From Clostridium fermenticellae (lineage in GTDB: Bacteria; Bacillota; Clostridia; Clostridiales; Clostridiaceae): DNA of 64,000 nucleotides. Of this stretch, positions 54,664 to 63,932 are shown piece by piece. The stretch covers positions 1,384,183 to 1,448,182 of the forward strand of contig NZ_CP032416.1 in NCBI RefSeq assembly GCF_003600355.1, in the 5' to 3' direction. Position numbers and translations under genes: made by a program. Below the pieces are notes generated by a model. The model saw only the letters and a program-made list of their open reading frames with translations. It was not told where the DNA came from and searched no databases. Every line of letters begins with the position of its first letter. Position 1 is the first letter of the stretch.

Positions 54664-55479
54664 ATGCGAAAGAATTCATTATACTATTTAAAATGTATAG
54701 TTATAAGATTTATAAAAGATGATGTACTCGCATTGTCCTCACAGCTTGCATTTAGTCTTGTTTTTGCATTTTTCCCATTTTTGATATTTATACTAGGGCT
54801 TATGGGATATATGCCAATTCAAAGTGATAGTATACTTAAGGCATTGAACTTTGTATTCCCTTCAGATATACTAAAACTTATAAATAATACAGTGATATAT
54901 ATAGTTGATAATAAAAATAGGAGAGTATTATTTCCAAGCCTGATATTTACAATATGGACTACTTGTAGTGGATTTCAAGCTGTTATAAGAGGACTGAATA
55001 TGGCATATGGACTTAGAGAAAAAAGAAGTAAATTTAAGCTTTATATTATATCAATTTTATGTACATTAGGATTTATAATGATTATACTCATAACCAGTAT
55101 GCTGCTTATCTGCGGGCAGATAATTGGCAGGTATTTAACGTATACATTTCAGCTTCCAGGTGAGTTTAATATAATATGGAATATAATAAGATATGTAGTT
55201 ATGATTATATCTATAAGTTTTATATTTGCAATATTATATAAATATATGCCCAGTATTAAACTTAATTGGAATGAGGTTATAGCTGGAGCTTTTACAGCAA
55301 CGGTTAGTCTCATAATTGTATCTATTTGTTTTGCATTTTATGTAAATAACTTTTCTAATTATTCATTTATATATGGAAGTATAGGTGCGGTTATAGCACT
55401 TCTTACCTGGCTATTTATTCTTTCAAATATTATAATAATAGGAGGAGAGGTAAATGCTATAGTATATAGGAAAAGATAA
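54664..55479 (+). CDS. YihY/BrkB-family inner membrane protein
   Basis: The 271-residue protein has about six membrane segments and the family features FIKDDVLALSSQLAFSLVFAFFPF near the start, IFTIWTTCSGFQAVIRGLNMAYG and YGSIGAVIALLTWLFILSNII near the end. The family was once called ribonuclease BN by mistake and its function is not settled. AAGGTGAAAA precedes the ATG. It is followed by surE 24 bases later and may be co-transcribed. Confidence 0.87.
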   Translation: MRKNSLYYLKCIVIRFIKDDVLALSSQLAFSLVFAFFPFLIFILGLMGYMPIQSDSILKALNFVFPSDILKLINNTVIYIVDNKNRRVLFPSLIFTIWTTCSGFQAVIRGLNMAYGLREKRSKFKLYIISILCTLGFIMIILITSMLLICGQIIGRYLTYTFQLPGEFNIIWNIIRYVVMIISISFIFAILYKYMPSIKLNWNEVIAGAFTATVSLIIVSICFAFYVNNFSNYSFIYGSIGAVIALLTWLFILSNIIIIGGEVNAIVYRKR

Positions 55480-55503
55480 ATTATTGCTGAAGGAGAATAA
55501 ATT

Positions 55504-56250
55504 ATGAAAATATTGTTGACCAATGACGATGGAATTAATGCTAGTGGTATATACGCTTTAGCTAAAGAACTTGAGAAAAGCTATGAATTAGTTATTGTTG
55601 CACCTGATAATGAGAAAAGTGCGAGCAGTCATTCTATAACTATAAAAAAAGCTTTATTTGTAAAAGAAGTACACCTTGATGGATTAAAATCTAAAGCGTA
55701 TAGTCTTAGTGGAACACCGGCGGATTGTGTTAAATTTGCAATAGATAGATTTTCGAATGAGAAAATAGATATTGTTTTATCTGGAATAAATAATGGAACT
55801 AATATTGGATCAGATATACTTTATTCAGGAACAGTTTCTGCTGCTATAGAAGCAGCTAGTAATAATGTGCCATCAATGGCAGTATCTTTGGAATTCAGGC
55901 ATGGTGTAGAAAGTGATTATGCTGCTGCAGCAAAATATGCTGTGAGTATTTTAGATAAAGTTAAAGACAAGTTTTTAAAAGGTAACATAGTATTAAATTT
56001 AAATATACCTATTAAAATAAATGGTCTAAAAGTGTGCAGAATTGGTGGCAGAAGCTTTTCAGGACATTTCATTGAGAAAAATTATAAGGATGGGGAAAAT
56101 GGATTTATATTAAAGGGAGAGGCTGTCGAACTTAATGATAATGATACAGATGTATATTTCATAAAAAATGGGTATGCTACATTAACTCCATTACACTATG
56201 ACTTCACAAATTTTAAATTATTTGAAAAACTTAATAATGTTATCTATTAA
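55504..56250 (+). CDS. surE: 5'/3'-nucleotidase SurE
   Basis: SurE removes phosphate from nucleoside monophosphates with a divalent metal and is linked to stationary-phase survival. The 248-residue protein has the metal-binding start MKILLTNDDGINASGI, APDNEKSASSHSIT, SGTPADCVKFA and LSGINNGTNIGSDILYSGTV, all at usual positions. AAGGAGAA lies ahead of the ATG. It follows the BrkB-type gene; the common clostridial surE-pcm arrangement is not present. Confidence 0.95.
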   Translation: MKILLTNDDGINASGIYALAKELEKSYELVIVAPDNEKSASSHSITIKKALFVKEVHLDGLKSKAYSLSGTPADCVKFAIDRFSNEKIDIVLSGINNGTNIGSDILYSGTVSAAIEAASNNVPSMAVSLEFRHGVESDYAAAAKYAVSILDKVKDKFLKGNIVLNLNIPIKINGLKVCRIGGRSFSGHFIEKNYKDGENGFILKGEAVELNDNDTDVYFIKNGYATLTPLHYDFTNFKLFEKLNNVIY

Positions 56251-56377
56251 TAATTAAATTATTGCCTTTCAAATCGTATTTCAGATTTATTGAACATCAT
56301 TTTGTTGTTATTATACGTAAATTAAGAGTATAATAAAATTTGTTGCTTAAAATATGAAAAATTTTGGAGGGGTTATT

Positions 56378-57208
56378 TTGAATTTGTATATTTCGGATCT
56401 GGATGGGACTTTATTAAATTCTGATCAGGTAATAAGTAAAAATTCAATAAATATAATAAATAGACTTATAAAGTTGGGGCTTAAATTTACTATTGCGACG
56501 GCTAGATCGTATGAAGCGTGTCAAAGCATACTTGAACCTTTAAATTTAAATATACCCATTATTTTAAATAATGGAGCCTTTATATATGATACTATTTATA
56601 ACAAAAACGTTGTTGAGAATTATATAGATGATAATATGGTTAAGTTTATTTTGAACTATTATAGTTCAAAAAATATTTTTCCTATAGTGTCTGCTGCAAA
56701 TTCTATTGGACAAAAAAAGGTATTTTATAGGGGAATATTTAATTATGGACAAAATGTATATATAAATTCGAGGAAAGAGCGTGGAGATAAAAGATTGGAA
56801 AAGATAGATGATTTCTCGATTTTAAAAGGATATAATATTATAAATATATTTGCTATAGAGGCAAAGGGAATTTTAGATGATACTTATAAACTATTTACAA
56901 AGAAGATAAGAGGTAGTTTTCACTATACCGAGGAGATATATGCGAGAGGCTTTTTTTGGTTGGAGTCTATGAACATTAATTCAAGCAAGAATTCTGCAGC
57001 TAAATTTTTGAAGGATAGTTTGAAAGCGGACAAACTTATTTGCTTTGGAGATAATCTAAATGACCTGCCACTTTTTAAATTGGCAGATGAAAAATATGCA
57101 GTAGAAAATGCATATCAGCCATTAAAAGATCTTTCAACTGGAGTAATAGAATCTAATAACAAAGATGGAGTTGCTAAATTTATTGAGAACAATTTTAAAT
57201 CTGCTTAA
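56378..57208 (+). CDS. Cof-type HAD-superfamily phosphatase
   Basis: HAD phosphatase of the Cof type (class IIB cap). The nucleophile motif is YISDLDGTLL (the first Asp is catalytic), the second motif is FTIATARSYE, and the late motif is CFGDNLNDLPLFKLA. The start is a TTG at 56378, five bases after GGAGGGG, giving 276 residues beginning MNLYISDLDG; the longer frame from 56354 would add eight residues that overlap the ribosome site. Substrate is likely a sugar or pyridoxal phosphate but is unknown. A hairpin without T-tract follows. Confidence 0.9.
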   Translation: MNLYISDLDGTLLNSDQVISKNSINIINRLIKLGLKFTIATARSYEACQSILEPLNLNIPIILNNGAFIYDTIYNKNVVENYIDDNMVKFILNYYSSKNIFPIVSAANSIGQKKVFYRGIFNYGQNVYINSRKERGDKRLEKIDDFSILKGYNIINIFAIEAKGILDDTYKLFTKKIRGSFHYTEEIYARGFFWLESMNINSSKNSAAKFLKDSLKADKLICFGDNLNDLPLFKLADEKYAVENAYQPLKDLSTGVIESNNKDGVAKFIENNFKSA

Positions 57209-57216
57209 TTTTAATA

Positions 57217-57244
57217 GGCAGCTGCCTAATTTTAGGTAGCTGCT
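57217..57244. other. Inverted repeat after the HAD gene
   Basis: GCAGCTGCCT and AGGTAGCTGC pair with one G-U position around AATTTT. No clear T-tract follows. It may still end transcription or mark the boundary to the convergent gene. Confidence 0.45.
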
Positions 57245-57289
57245 AATATATCTGTATAGTTAGTTTAGATGTTGCCTTATAGAGCTCTG

Positions 57290-57835
57290 TTAATCCAATT
57301 TGTTTACAAGGTAGGCCACATTTTCAGAAAATCTTTTTACTGTTCTCATTCCTTCTTCATCATTTAAAGCTTCACCAGGTTTCTCACCAAAGACTACATT
57401 CCAGTATGTAGAGCCCGGTATAATCATATCATTGTAAAGATAAAACATTAGCATTTCCTGTATTGATGATGTTTGACCGGCACGTCTTGCAACAGCAATT
57501 GGGCCTCCCACTTTTCTTGATAAGAAGTTTCCATCCTTCATAGCTGCCATTGCTATTCTTTGAAGTGCTGTCATAGTTTCAGCCCTTGCAGTACCCCAAT
57601 AAACAGGGGTTCCGACAATAAGACCTTTAGCATCTTTTATCTTATTAATTATTTTATCAAAATCATCGTTATATCCACCATTAACATTCATAGAATCTTT
57701 CAAATTCATTCCAGCCAGTGATATAGTTTCAGCTTCGACACCATTAGTTTCTATGACTTTTGCACATTCTTTCAGGACTTTAATTGTATTACCGTTTAAA
57801 TTTGGACTTCCGCTTAATAATATTACCTTTTTCAT
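57290..57835 (-). CDS. NADPH-dependent FMN reductase / flavodoxin-family protein
   Basis: The 181-residue protein has the flavodoxin-like start KVILLSGSPNLNGNTIKVLKE with the FMN phosphate loop GSPNxNGNT, and GLIVGTPVYWGTARAETMTALQR. It would carry out flavin-dependent reduction of small molecules or act as an iron-sulfur-containing flavoprotein relative, but it lacks the cysteine motif of the latter. AAGGAGATAT precedes the ATG on the minus strand. It stands alone and is an intact relative of the dead gene at 43.1 kb. Confidence 0.87.
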   Translation of the reverse strand: MKKVILLSGSPNLNGNTIKVLKECAKVIETNGVEAETISLAGMNLKDSMNVNGGYNDDFDKIINKIKDAKGLIVGTPVYWGTARAETMTALQRIAMAAMKDGNFLSRKVGGPIAVARRAGQTSSIQEMLMFYLYNDMIIPGSTYWNVVFGEKPGEALNDEEGMRTVKRFSENVAYLVNKLD

Positions 57836-57994
57836 ATAATATATCTCCTTTCAAAATTTAATATATCAGCATTATAATGATAATACTAAAAGCTGATAAT
57901 ATCAATATTTAATAAGGAATTATGTTGTTGAGTAATTTGTAGAATTATGGTATAATTATACAGATAATGATGTAATATTCAGGAGGAAATCTAA

Positions 57995-59488
57995 ATGGAT
58001 TTTGATGAATTAAATATTGAATATCAAAAACTTAAGGCTGGATTTAAGCTGTTTGAAAATATTATAGAATATGAAGATGATATAGATTTAAATGTAGATT
58101 TAATTAAAATTGAAAATATAATAAATGAAGTGCTGCCTGATATATTATTTGAAAATACACCTTCGAATTTTTATGATTCATATTTTGAATTTAAATATGA
58201 GTTTAACAAATTTAAGGATTTTATAATGTATAATAAAATTAGGGACAAAAAGGTTGTCGCAGTTGGAGGAAATCAGAGTAGTAAAAAATCAAGTTTTTTA
58301 AACCCTATTTTGGATAACCATAAATTTTTGTTAAAATCAAATCCTGAAAACTTAACATCTACATATATTATAAATGATGAAGATACTAAAATATGCGGAT
58401 TAAATGCACATCATTCCAGAATAAGTATAAACTTAGAAAATCTAAAAAATTTCAGCAAGTTATGTAAGGAAGATGAGCAAACTATATTAAATTATCTGGG
58501 ATCGCAATATATTTTTAGAAGTGTATTTTTTTCTACTCCAATGCAAATTTATAAAAATATAGCTTTTTTAGATGCACAATATAATAGTTCGGATTTTAAT
58601 GATAGTTGTAGTAAATTTGTAGTTGCCCAGTTAAATTCAAGTAATTATATAATATGGTTTATGCAATCGAGTTTAGTTGAAACTATGAACAAAGATATAA
58701 ATATAATTAAAAATCTCAGAAGGGAAATACCGAAGCTTATTATATTAAATAATGATGATAATTGTACAAGAGAAGAAATAGGCAAAGTCATAGATAAAAT
58801 TAAATATAAACTTAACGAGAGTTCAATTGAATATTTGAATGTCCTTTCTTATTCTAATAAAATGCCAGATGAATTTGATAATGTTAAAATAAGGGAATAT
58901 ATTCAAAAATGGAATGATGGATTATATAATTCTAAATTTAATTATAATTTTAAGTTTCTGTTTTCAAAATGTTTTAATTATTACAAGTCTTTAATTAAAA
59001 ATGAAAGTAGGAGACTCAGTGATTTAAATAAAATATTTAGCCTAGAAAAAAATACGAATTTAAAAGAGAGCATATTTTTATTGTCTAAAGAGGCTGAAAA
59101 TAATATAAATCATTTTAAAGAAATCGCTGGAGAATTAAAAAATATTGAAAATGAGTTTTTAAATAGAATAAAGAATGCAGCTGATAATTTTGATATAATC
59201 ATGCCTGATGTTAATGAAACTAAAGATGTTAATATAGATCCTTTGAGTATAGTAAAAGAGTATATGAAAAATCATATTCCTAAGAGTGATCCTAATATTA
59301 ATATTGCTATTTCAGATACTTTAAAAGGATTGAATCCTATTATGAATGAAGTACCCGGAGGATTTATGTATAAAACTTACATATCTAATATGATAAGGAA
59401 TATTTTAACGCTTAAAAAGGATGAAGTAAAATTTAATGAAACGAATAATAATATCACTAGTTTTGTTAAATACATAAATAAACTTTGA
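57995..59488 (+). CDS. Dynamin-like protein with altered P-loop
   Basis: The 497-residue protein looks like a bacterial dynamin-like protein. A helical N-terminus (1-85) is followed by VVAVGGNQSSKKSSFLN at residues 87-103. Dynamins have GxxSSGKSS here; the glycine before the lysine is replaced by lysine. The G3 region reads AFLDAQYNSSD instead of DTPG, and the G4 region LIILNNDDN is only a partial match. The C-terminal 200 residues are helical, as a stalk would be. GTP binding is therefore doubtful. AGGAGGAAAT precedes the ATG, and a beta-helix protein gene follows 17 bases later in the same operon. Function unknown. Confidence 0.65.
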   Translation: MDFDELNIEYQKLKAGFKLFENIIEYEDDIDLNVDLIKIENIINEVLPDILFENTPSNFYDSYFEFKYEFNKFKDFIMYNKIRDKKVVAVGGNQSSKKSSFLNPILDNHKFLLKSNPENLTSTYIINDEDTKICGLNAHHSRISINLENLKNFSKLCKEDEQTILNYLGSQYIFRSVFFSTPMQIYKNIAFLDAQYNSSDFNDSCSKFVVAQLNSSNYIIWFMQSSLVETMNKDINIIKNLRREIPKLIILNNDDNCTREEIGKVIDKIKYKLNESSIEYLNVLSYSNKMPDEFDNVKIREYIQKWNDGLYNSKFNYNFKFLFSKCFNYYKSLIKNESRRLSDLNKIFSLEKNTNLKESIFLLSKEAENNINHFKEIAGELKNIENEFLNRIKNAADNFDIIMPDVNETKDVNIDPLSIVKEYMKNHIPKSDPNINIAISDTLKGLNPIMNEVPGGFMYKTYISNMIRNILTLKKDEVKFNETNNNITSFVKYINKL

Positions 59489-59505
59489 TATGAGGAGAAA
59501 AAGTT

Positions 59506-60714
59506 ATGACTGGTATAGATAATAATTCATTTAATAAAATAAGACAATATTTTAAAAATCACAAAGCAGCTGCATATCCTATAAAAGGACATCCTCTTGA
59601 AGAAAGTGAAAACTATATAAAAAGTGTATATATGGAAATGTTGTGTGTGATTTTACAATATGGTGGATTACCTAAAGGAGAACAAATACTTTTTGTAAGA
59701 AGGCTTTTAGAAGGCATTGGTTTTGGGGATAGATTTGACGAATGTATGAGGAAAGCATTGTGTGCAGATGAAGCCTTTGCTTGTGAATTTGTAAAGCAAT
59801 TTAAGCATAATGATTTAAAGTATAATTTTATAGTTGATTCTTTAATTACAATTGCATCAGTAGGAACTCCTGAAAAATATTCAGTGGAATTTGTTTCAGA
59901 GATATGTGAAGCACTTTTACTTAATAAAAAAGAAGTACAATTTCTGGTTAATGTTGCACTTAGCATACTTGAACAAAATAGTGAAATATATAGCTGTATT
60001 TTAGATAAAAATCTTGCTCAGGATATGATTGGATATTTTATGTGTTATTTTAAGCAATTTTTTGTTGGAAAGCTTGTTGATACAAATGCAGAGTTGTATT
60101 ATTTTGCAAAAGAAATGGCTGAACTGAAACTTCCAGATGAAAATATTGAAAACTGTGCTGAATTTAAACAGGACAATATTGTTTTTGAAAACTATATAAT
60201 TGATTTAAGCAAAATAAGTTTCAAGTTTGTACGATGTGACTATGTTGAATTTATAAATTGTAGTTTTAGTGGAATTGGACCAATTGTATTTGAGAACTGT
60301 AAACATGTCAATATTATAAGATGCAGCTTTAATGATTTTACAAAAGGAGTATTTGATATCAAATCATGTTATAGTGTCAATATTTTAAAATCAAACTTCA
60401 AGAATTGCGGTAAGGTAGGTTCTTCTGATATATATGGTGGCATAATCTACTCTGACAATTTAAATGAAATTACTATAAAAATGTCTAAGTTTAATGGATG
60501 TTTTGTTAAATCAGGTAATGGATATGATAGAATATATGGAATAATATTTTGTGGATCGGATTCGACAAAACATATTGTAATAGAAAATAATGATTTTGGA
60601 TATTTTGATGTTAAAAATATTACAGATTCAGATAGGCTATTTTATGGAGTGAATAAAGAACATTTCGAAATTAAAGATAATACTATGTTTGATAATAATA
60701 TGAGGTTAGTGTAG
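59506..60714 (+). CDS. Helical plus right-handed beta-helix protein of unknown function
   Basis: The first 210 of 402 residues are predicted helical (FVRRLLEGIGFGDRF, CEALLLNKKEVQFLVNVALS). From about 220 to 390 short repeats such as YVEFINCSFSGIG, HVNIIRCSFNDFT, SVNILKSNFKNCG and HIVIENNDFGYFD follow each other about every 22-25 residues, the pattern of a parallel beta-helix. There is no signal peptide. It is co-transcribed with the dynamin-like gene. GAGGAGAAA lies before the ATG. I do not know the family, and a sugar-lyase activity should not be assumed from the fold. Confidence 0.6.
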   Translation: MTGIDNNSFNKIRQYFKNHKAAAYPIKGHPLEESENYIKSVYMEMLCVILQYGGLPKGEQILFVRRLLEGIGFGDRFDECMRKALCADEAFACEFVKQFKHNDLKYNFIVDSLITIASVGTPEKYSVEFVSEICEALLLNKKEVQFLVNVALSILEQNSEIYSCILDKNLAQDMIGYFMCYFKQFFVGKLVDTNAELYYFAKEMAELKLPDENIENCAEFKQDNIVFENYIIDLSKISFKFVRCDYVEFINCSFSGIGPIVFENCKHVNIIRCSFNDFTKGVFDIKSCYSVNILKSNFKNCGKVGSSDIYGGIIYSDNLNEITIKMSKFNGCFVKSGNGYDRIYGIIFCGSDSTKHIVIENNDFGYFDVKNITDSDRLFYGVNKEHFEIKDNTMFDNNMRLV

Positions 60715-60725
60715 ATTTTTATATA

Positions 60726-60766
60726 TTAAGACAGTGAGGATAAATTGCACTGTCTTAATGATTGTT
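60726..60766. terminator. Terminator between convergent genes
   Basis: ATTAAGACAGTG and CACTGTCTTAAT pair perfectly over twelve bases around an 11-base loop, with TTGTTTTATTTTT afterwards. Confidence 0.85.
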
Positions 60767-62212
60767 TTATTTTTGAGCTATTTCGGCTCTTATTTTTTTA
60801 CCTTTTATAGTCTTTAATTTGAGCTTTTCAATTACGAGATTTCCTTTATTAGAGAGTATATCAACATAAGAGAAATTATCCTTTATATCTATTATACCAA
60901 TATCATCTGGATCAACTCCGTCTATACTTGAAATAGTTCCTGCAATATCCCCAGGTCTAATTTTCTTCTTTTTACCAGCGCTTATGTATATTTTTGTGAT
61001 GTCTTTATCTACTTTTTTTGATTTACTTGTTTTAAGTTTTATAGGATTTTCAAGTTCATTATCAAATATTTGTTTCCCATTTTGTACTTCATCATTAGAT
61101 GGAATTTCTGATTTTTGTATATTTAAATTAAAGTTTTCTACTATTTCATCTAAAAATCTATACTGATTATGTGTTACAAAAGTTATGGCAATTCCACTTT
61201 TACCTATACGGGCAGTTCTGCCAATTCTGTGAATATAATTTTCCTTTTCCATTGGTATATCATAGTTTATTACATGTGTTATGTTTTCAATGTCAATTCC
61301 TCTTGCAGCTATATCAGTGCATATGAGGAAAGTAAATTCTCCTCTTTTAAATCTGTTTAAAATGTCAATTCTTTCAGGTTGGAGCATTCCGCCGTGAAAA
61401 GAAGCACATAAAAATCCTGAATCTTTCATTTTTAAAAGTAAATCATCTACATTTTTTTTAGTTGAACAAAATATCATTGAGCTTATTGGCCTTTGAGTAT
61501 ATATTAATTTTTTTAGTAAATTGAATTTCTTATCATTTTCTACTTCATAATAAATTTGTTTTATCCTTTCTAATGTGGGATTTTTAGATTCAATTTCTAT
61601 GTTTATTGGATTTAACATGTATTCATTACATAAACCAAGTATTTCATCCGGCATAGTTGCAGAAAAAAGAAGAGTTATTTTATTTTTAGGAAGTTTATTA
61701 AGTATAGATTTTACCTGGTCTATAAAGCCCATATTTAGCATTTCATCAGCTTCATCTATTATAAGGTACATAATATTATTTAGATTTAGAGTCCCTCTTT
61801 TTATATGGTCTAGGGTTCTGCCAGGTGTTCCAGCAACAATATGAACTCTTTGTTTAAGTTTGTTTTTCTGAATATTCACTGGCTCTTTTCCAAATATCGA
61901 TACACACCTTAGTCTTTTAAATCTTCCTATATTTGAAAAATCATCCTTTACTTGAATCGACAATTCTCTTGTTGGAACAAGTACAAGGACTTGAACACTG
62001 TTTTCTTCGAGTTCTATCTTTTCACAGATAGGAATTGCGTATGCTGCAGTTTTACCACTTCCCGTCTGTGATTTTACAATTATATCTTTATTTTTTAAAA
62101 TGAGTGGAATGACTTTTGATTGAACTTCAGATGGTGTTTTATAATTCAATCTTTTAATTGATTTTAATATATTATCGCCTAATCCAAAGTCTTTAAAATT
62201 TAACTTATCCAT
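60767..62212 (-). CDS. DEAD-box RNA helicase with DbpA-type RNA-binding domain
   Basis: The 481-residue protein has the Q motif DFGLGDNILKSIKRLNYKTPSEVQ, SQTGSGKTAAYAIP (motif I), PTRELSIQ, GTPGRTLDH, IDEADEML (DEAD), SATMP, and HRIGRTARIGKSG (motif VI). The C-terminal 70 residues (IYISAGKKKKIRPGDIAGTI and after) form a DbpA-type RNA-recognition fold, which in DbpA directs the helicase to 23S rRNA hairpin 92. A role in large-subunit assembly is inferred. It is monocistronic and convergent with the beta-helix gene. The ATG follows AGGTAATATT on the minus strand, a weak ribosome site. Confidence 0.92.
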   Translation of the reverse strand: MDKLNFKDFGLGDNILKSIKRLNYKTPSEVQSKVIPLILKNKDIIVKSQTGSGKTAAYAIPICEKIELEENSVQVLVLVPTRELSIQVKDDFSNIGRFKRLRCVSIFGKEPVNIQKNKLKQRVHIVAGTPGRTLDHIKRGTLNLNNIMYLIIDEADEMLNMGFIDQVKSILNKLPKNKITLLFSATMPDEILGLCNEYMLNPINIEIESKNPTLERIKQIYYEVENDKKFNLLKKLIYTQRPISSMIFCSTKKNVDDLLLKMKDSGFLCASFHGGMLQPERIDILNRFKRGEFTFLICTDIAARGIDIENITHVINYDIPMEKENYIHRIGRTARIGKSGIAITFVTHNQYRFLDEIVENFNLNIQKSEIPSNDEVQNGKQIFDNELENPIKLKTSKSKKVDKDITKIYISAGKKKKIRPGDIAGTISSIDGVDPDDIGIIDIKDNFSYVDILSNKGNLVIEKLKLKTIKGKKIRAEIAQK

Positions 62213-62362
62213 AATATTACCTCGATACTCTTTAGTTTAACAATATTTATCATACTATTATATTTTGATAAAGTACAGTAAACAATATTCAAATGTAATG
62301 CAGTATAGTTGACTAATCAACTATACTATGCTATTTTCTATTAGTGAAAGGATGGGAAAAGA

Positions 62363-63844
62363 TTGAATAAAACTGAAAGTAAGATTCAAATTGAAATATA
62401 CAAGAACAGATGGTTAATTTTATTTACGGTACTTTCTGCAACTTTTATGTCAACATTGGATAGCAGCATAGTAAATGTTGCATTACCTGATATGTCGGTT
62501 AAATTAAATGTAGATATGGCAGGTATAGAATGGGTTGTTACAAGTTTTTTAATAACTGTTGCGGCAAGTATTTTGATTTTTGGAAGACTAGGTGACATGA
62601 TAGGAAAGACAAGAGTATTCAAATATGGATTAGTAGTTTTTACAATGGGATCACTATTTTGTGGACTTACAAATTCATTACCCTTACTTATAACGGCAAG
62701 AATAATTCAAGCAATAGGTGCTTCAGCTACAATGGCCACTAATCAAGGTATAATAACTCAGGTTTTTCCTGTAAATGAAAGAGGAAGAGCTCTTGGAGTT
62801 TTAGGTACATTTGTTGCACTTGGATCAATGGCTGGTCCTCCAATCGGTGGAATTATAGTTTCTGCTGTAAGCTGGAGATATATTTTTTTAATAAATGTAC
62901 CTATAGGAATAATTGTATTTATACTAACAATAAAGATATTTCCAAAACCGCATATGGTTTATGGAGAAAAGCTTGATACAAAGGGAGCCTCACTATTTGT
63001 AATATCTACTGTACTTTTATTTGGAGCATTAGGGCAAGGTCAAACTATAGGATATAATAATCCTATAATACTTTCTGCTTTTGCTATTTCATTTGTAACT
63101 TTTGTATTATTTATTATGATCGAATACAAAATTGACATTCCACTGCTTCAATTAAGTATATTTAAAAATAGTTTATTTTCAGTTAGTATATTATGTGCGT
63201 TCATTTCATTCATTACAATTAGTGCATCTAATATAATACTTCCGTTTTATTTTCAAGATACTTTAAAATTTTCACCTGCAGCAACCGGTTTTTTCATGAT
63301 GGTATCTCCAATTGTTTTATCTGTTGTAGCACCTTTTAGCGGTTATATGTCGGATAAAATTGGTTCAGAAATACTTACACTTATTGGACTTACATTTACA
63401 AGTTTAGGGCTATTTTTAATATCCAGTTTGACAGAAAAATCCTCTGTAATAATGTTGATAATATATATAGTAATAATGACTTTGGGAAATGGAATGTTTC
63501 AGTCACCAAATAATTCACTGGTTATGTCTACTGTAGCAAAGGATAAGCTTGGTATAGCCGGGAGTGTAAATGCACTTATTAGAAATTTAGGATTTGTTTT
63601 AGGAACTTCACTTTCAACTGTATTATTGTATAACAGGATGAGTTATAAAATTGGGTATAGAGTAACTGATTATATAAAAGGTAATGATGCAATATTCATG
63701 TATGGTATGCGATGGGTATATATAAGTGCAGCAACTCTCTGCTTAATTGGGGTGGTAATAACAGCACTCAGATTTTACAATAGTAAAAAAAACAAAAAAT
63801 ATAATAAAGCTCAAGCAAATAATAAAAAGGATAATGTAATTTAA
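62363..63844 (+). CDS. MFS transporter, DHA2 drug:H+ antiporter family
   Basis: The 493-residue protein has about 14 membrane segments and the DHA2 signatures: TFMSTLDSSIVNVALPDM in segment 1, FGRLGDMIGKTRVFKYG in the first loop (motif A), GPPIGGIIVSAVSWRYIFLINVPIG (motif C region, shown here by its features) after segment 5. It probably exports drugs or similar compounds. The start is a TTG (62363) after GAAAGGATGGG. A short palindromic stretch TAGTTGACTAATCAACTA at 62305-62322 lies just upstream and may be an operator, perhaps for a MarR- or TetR-type protein not in this window. Confidence 0.9.
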   Translation: MNKTESKIQIEIYKNRWLILFTVLSATFMSTLDSSIVNVALPDMSVKLNVDMAGIEWVVTSFLITVAASILIFGRLGDMIGKTRVFKYGLVVFTMGSLFCGLTNSLPLLITARIIQAIGASATMATNQGIITQVFPVNERGRALGVLGTFVALGSMAGPPIGGIIVSAVSWRYIFLINVPIGIIVFILTIKIFPKPHMVYGEKLDTKGASLFVISTVLLFGALGQGQTIGYNNPIILSAFAISFVTFVLFIMIEYKIDIPLLQLSIFKNSLFSVSILCAFISFITISASNIILPFYFQDTLKFSPAATGFFMMVSPIVLSVVAPFSGYMSDKIGSEILTLIGLTFTSLGLFLISSLTEKSSVIMLIIYIVIMTLGNGMFQSPNNSLVMSTVAKDKLGIAGSVNALIRNLGFVLGTSLSTVLLYNRMSYKIGYRVTDYIKGNDAIFMYGMRWVYISAATLCLIGVVITALRFYNSKKNKKYNKAQANNKKDNVI

Positions 63845-63878
63845 ATATCAAATTTGTTTAAAGTATACAGTTATTATT

Positions 63879-63932
63879 AAAGTTAATTTATGATTGAAAT
63901 ATAATTTCAAAATGGAAACATAAATTAACTTT
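63879..63932. terminator. Long AT-rich inverted repeat after the transporter gene
   Basis: AAAGTTAATTTATG and CATAAATTAACTTT are exact complements over 14 bases, with an inner pair GAAAT/ATTTC in the loop. It probably ends the transporter transcript although the tail is A/T-mixed. The rest of the window to 64000 holds no visible gene. Confidence 0.5.
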
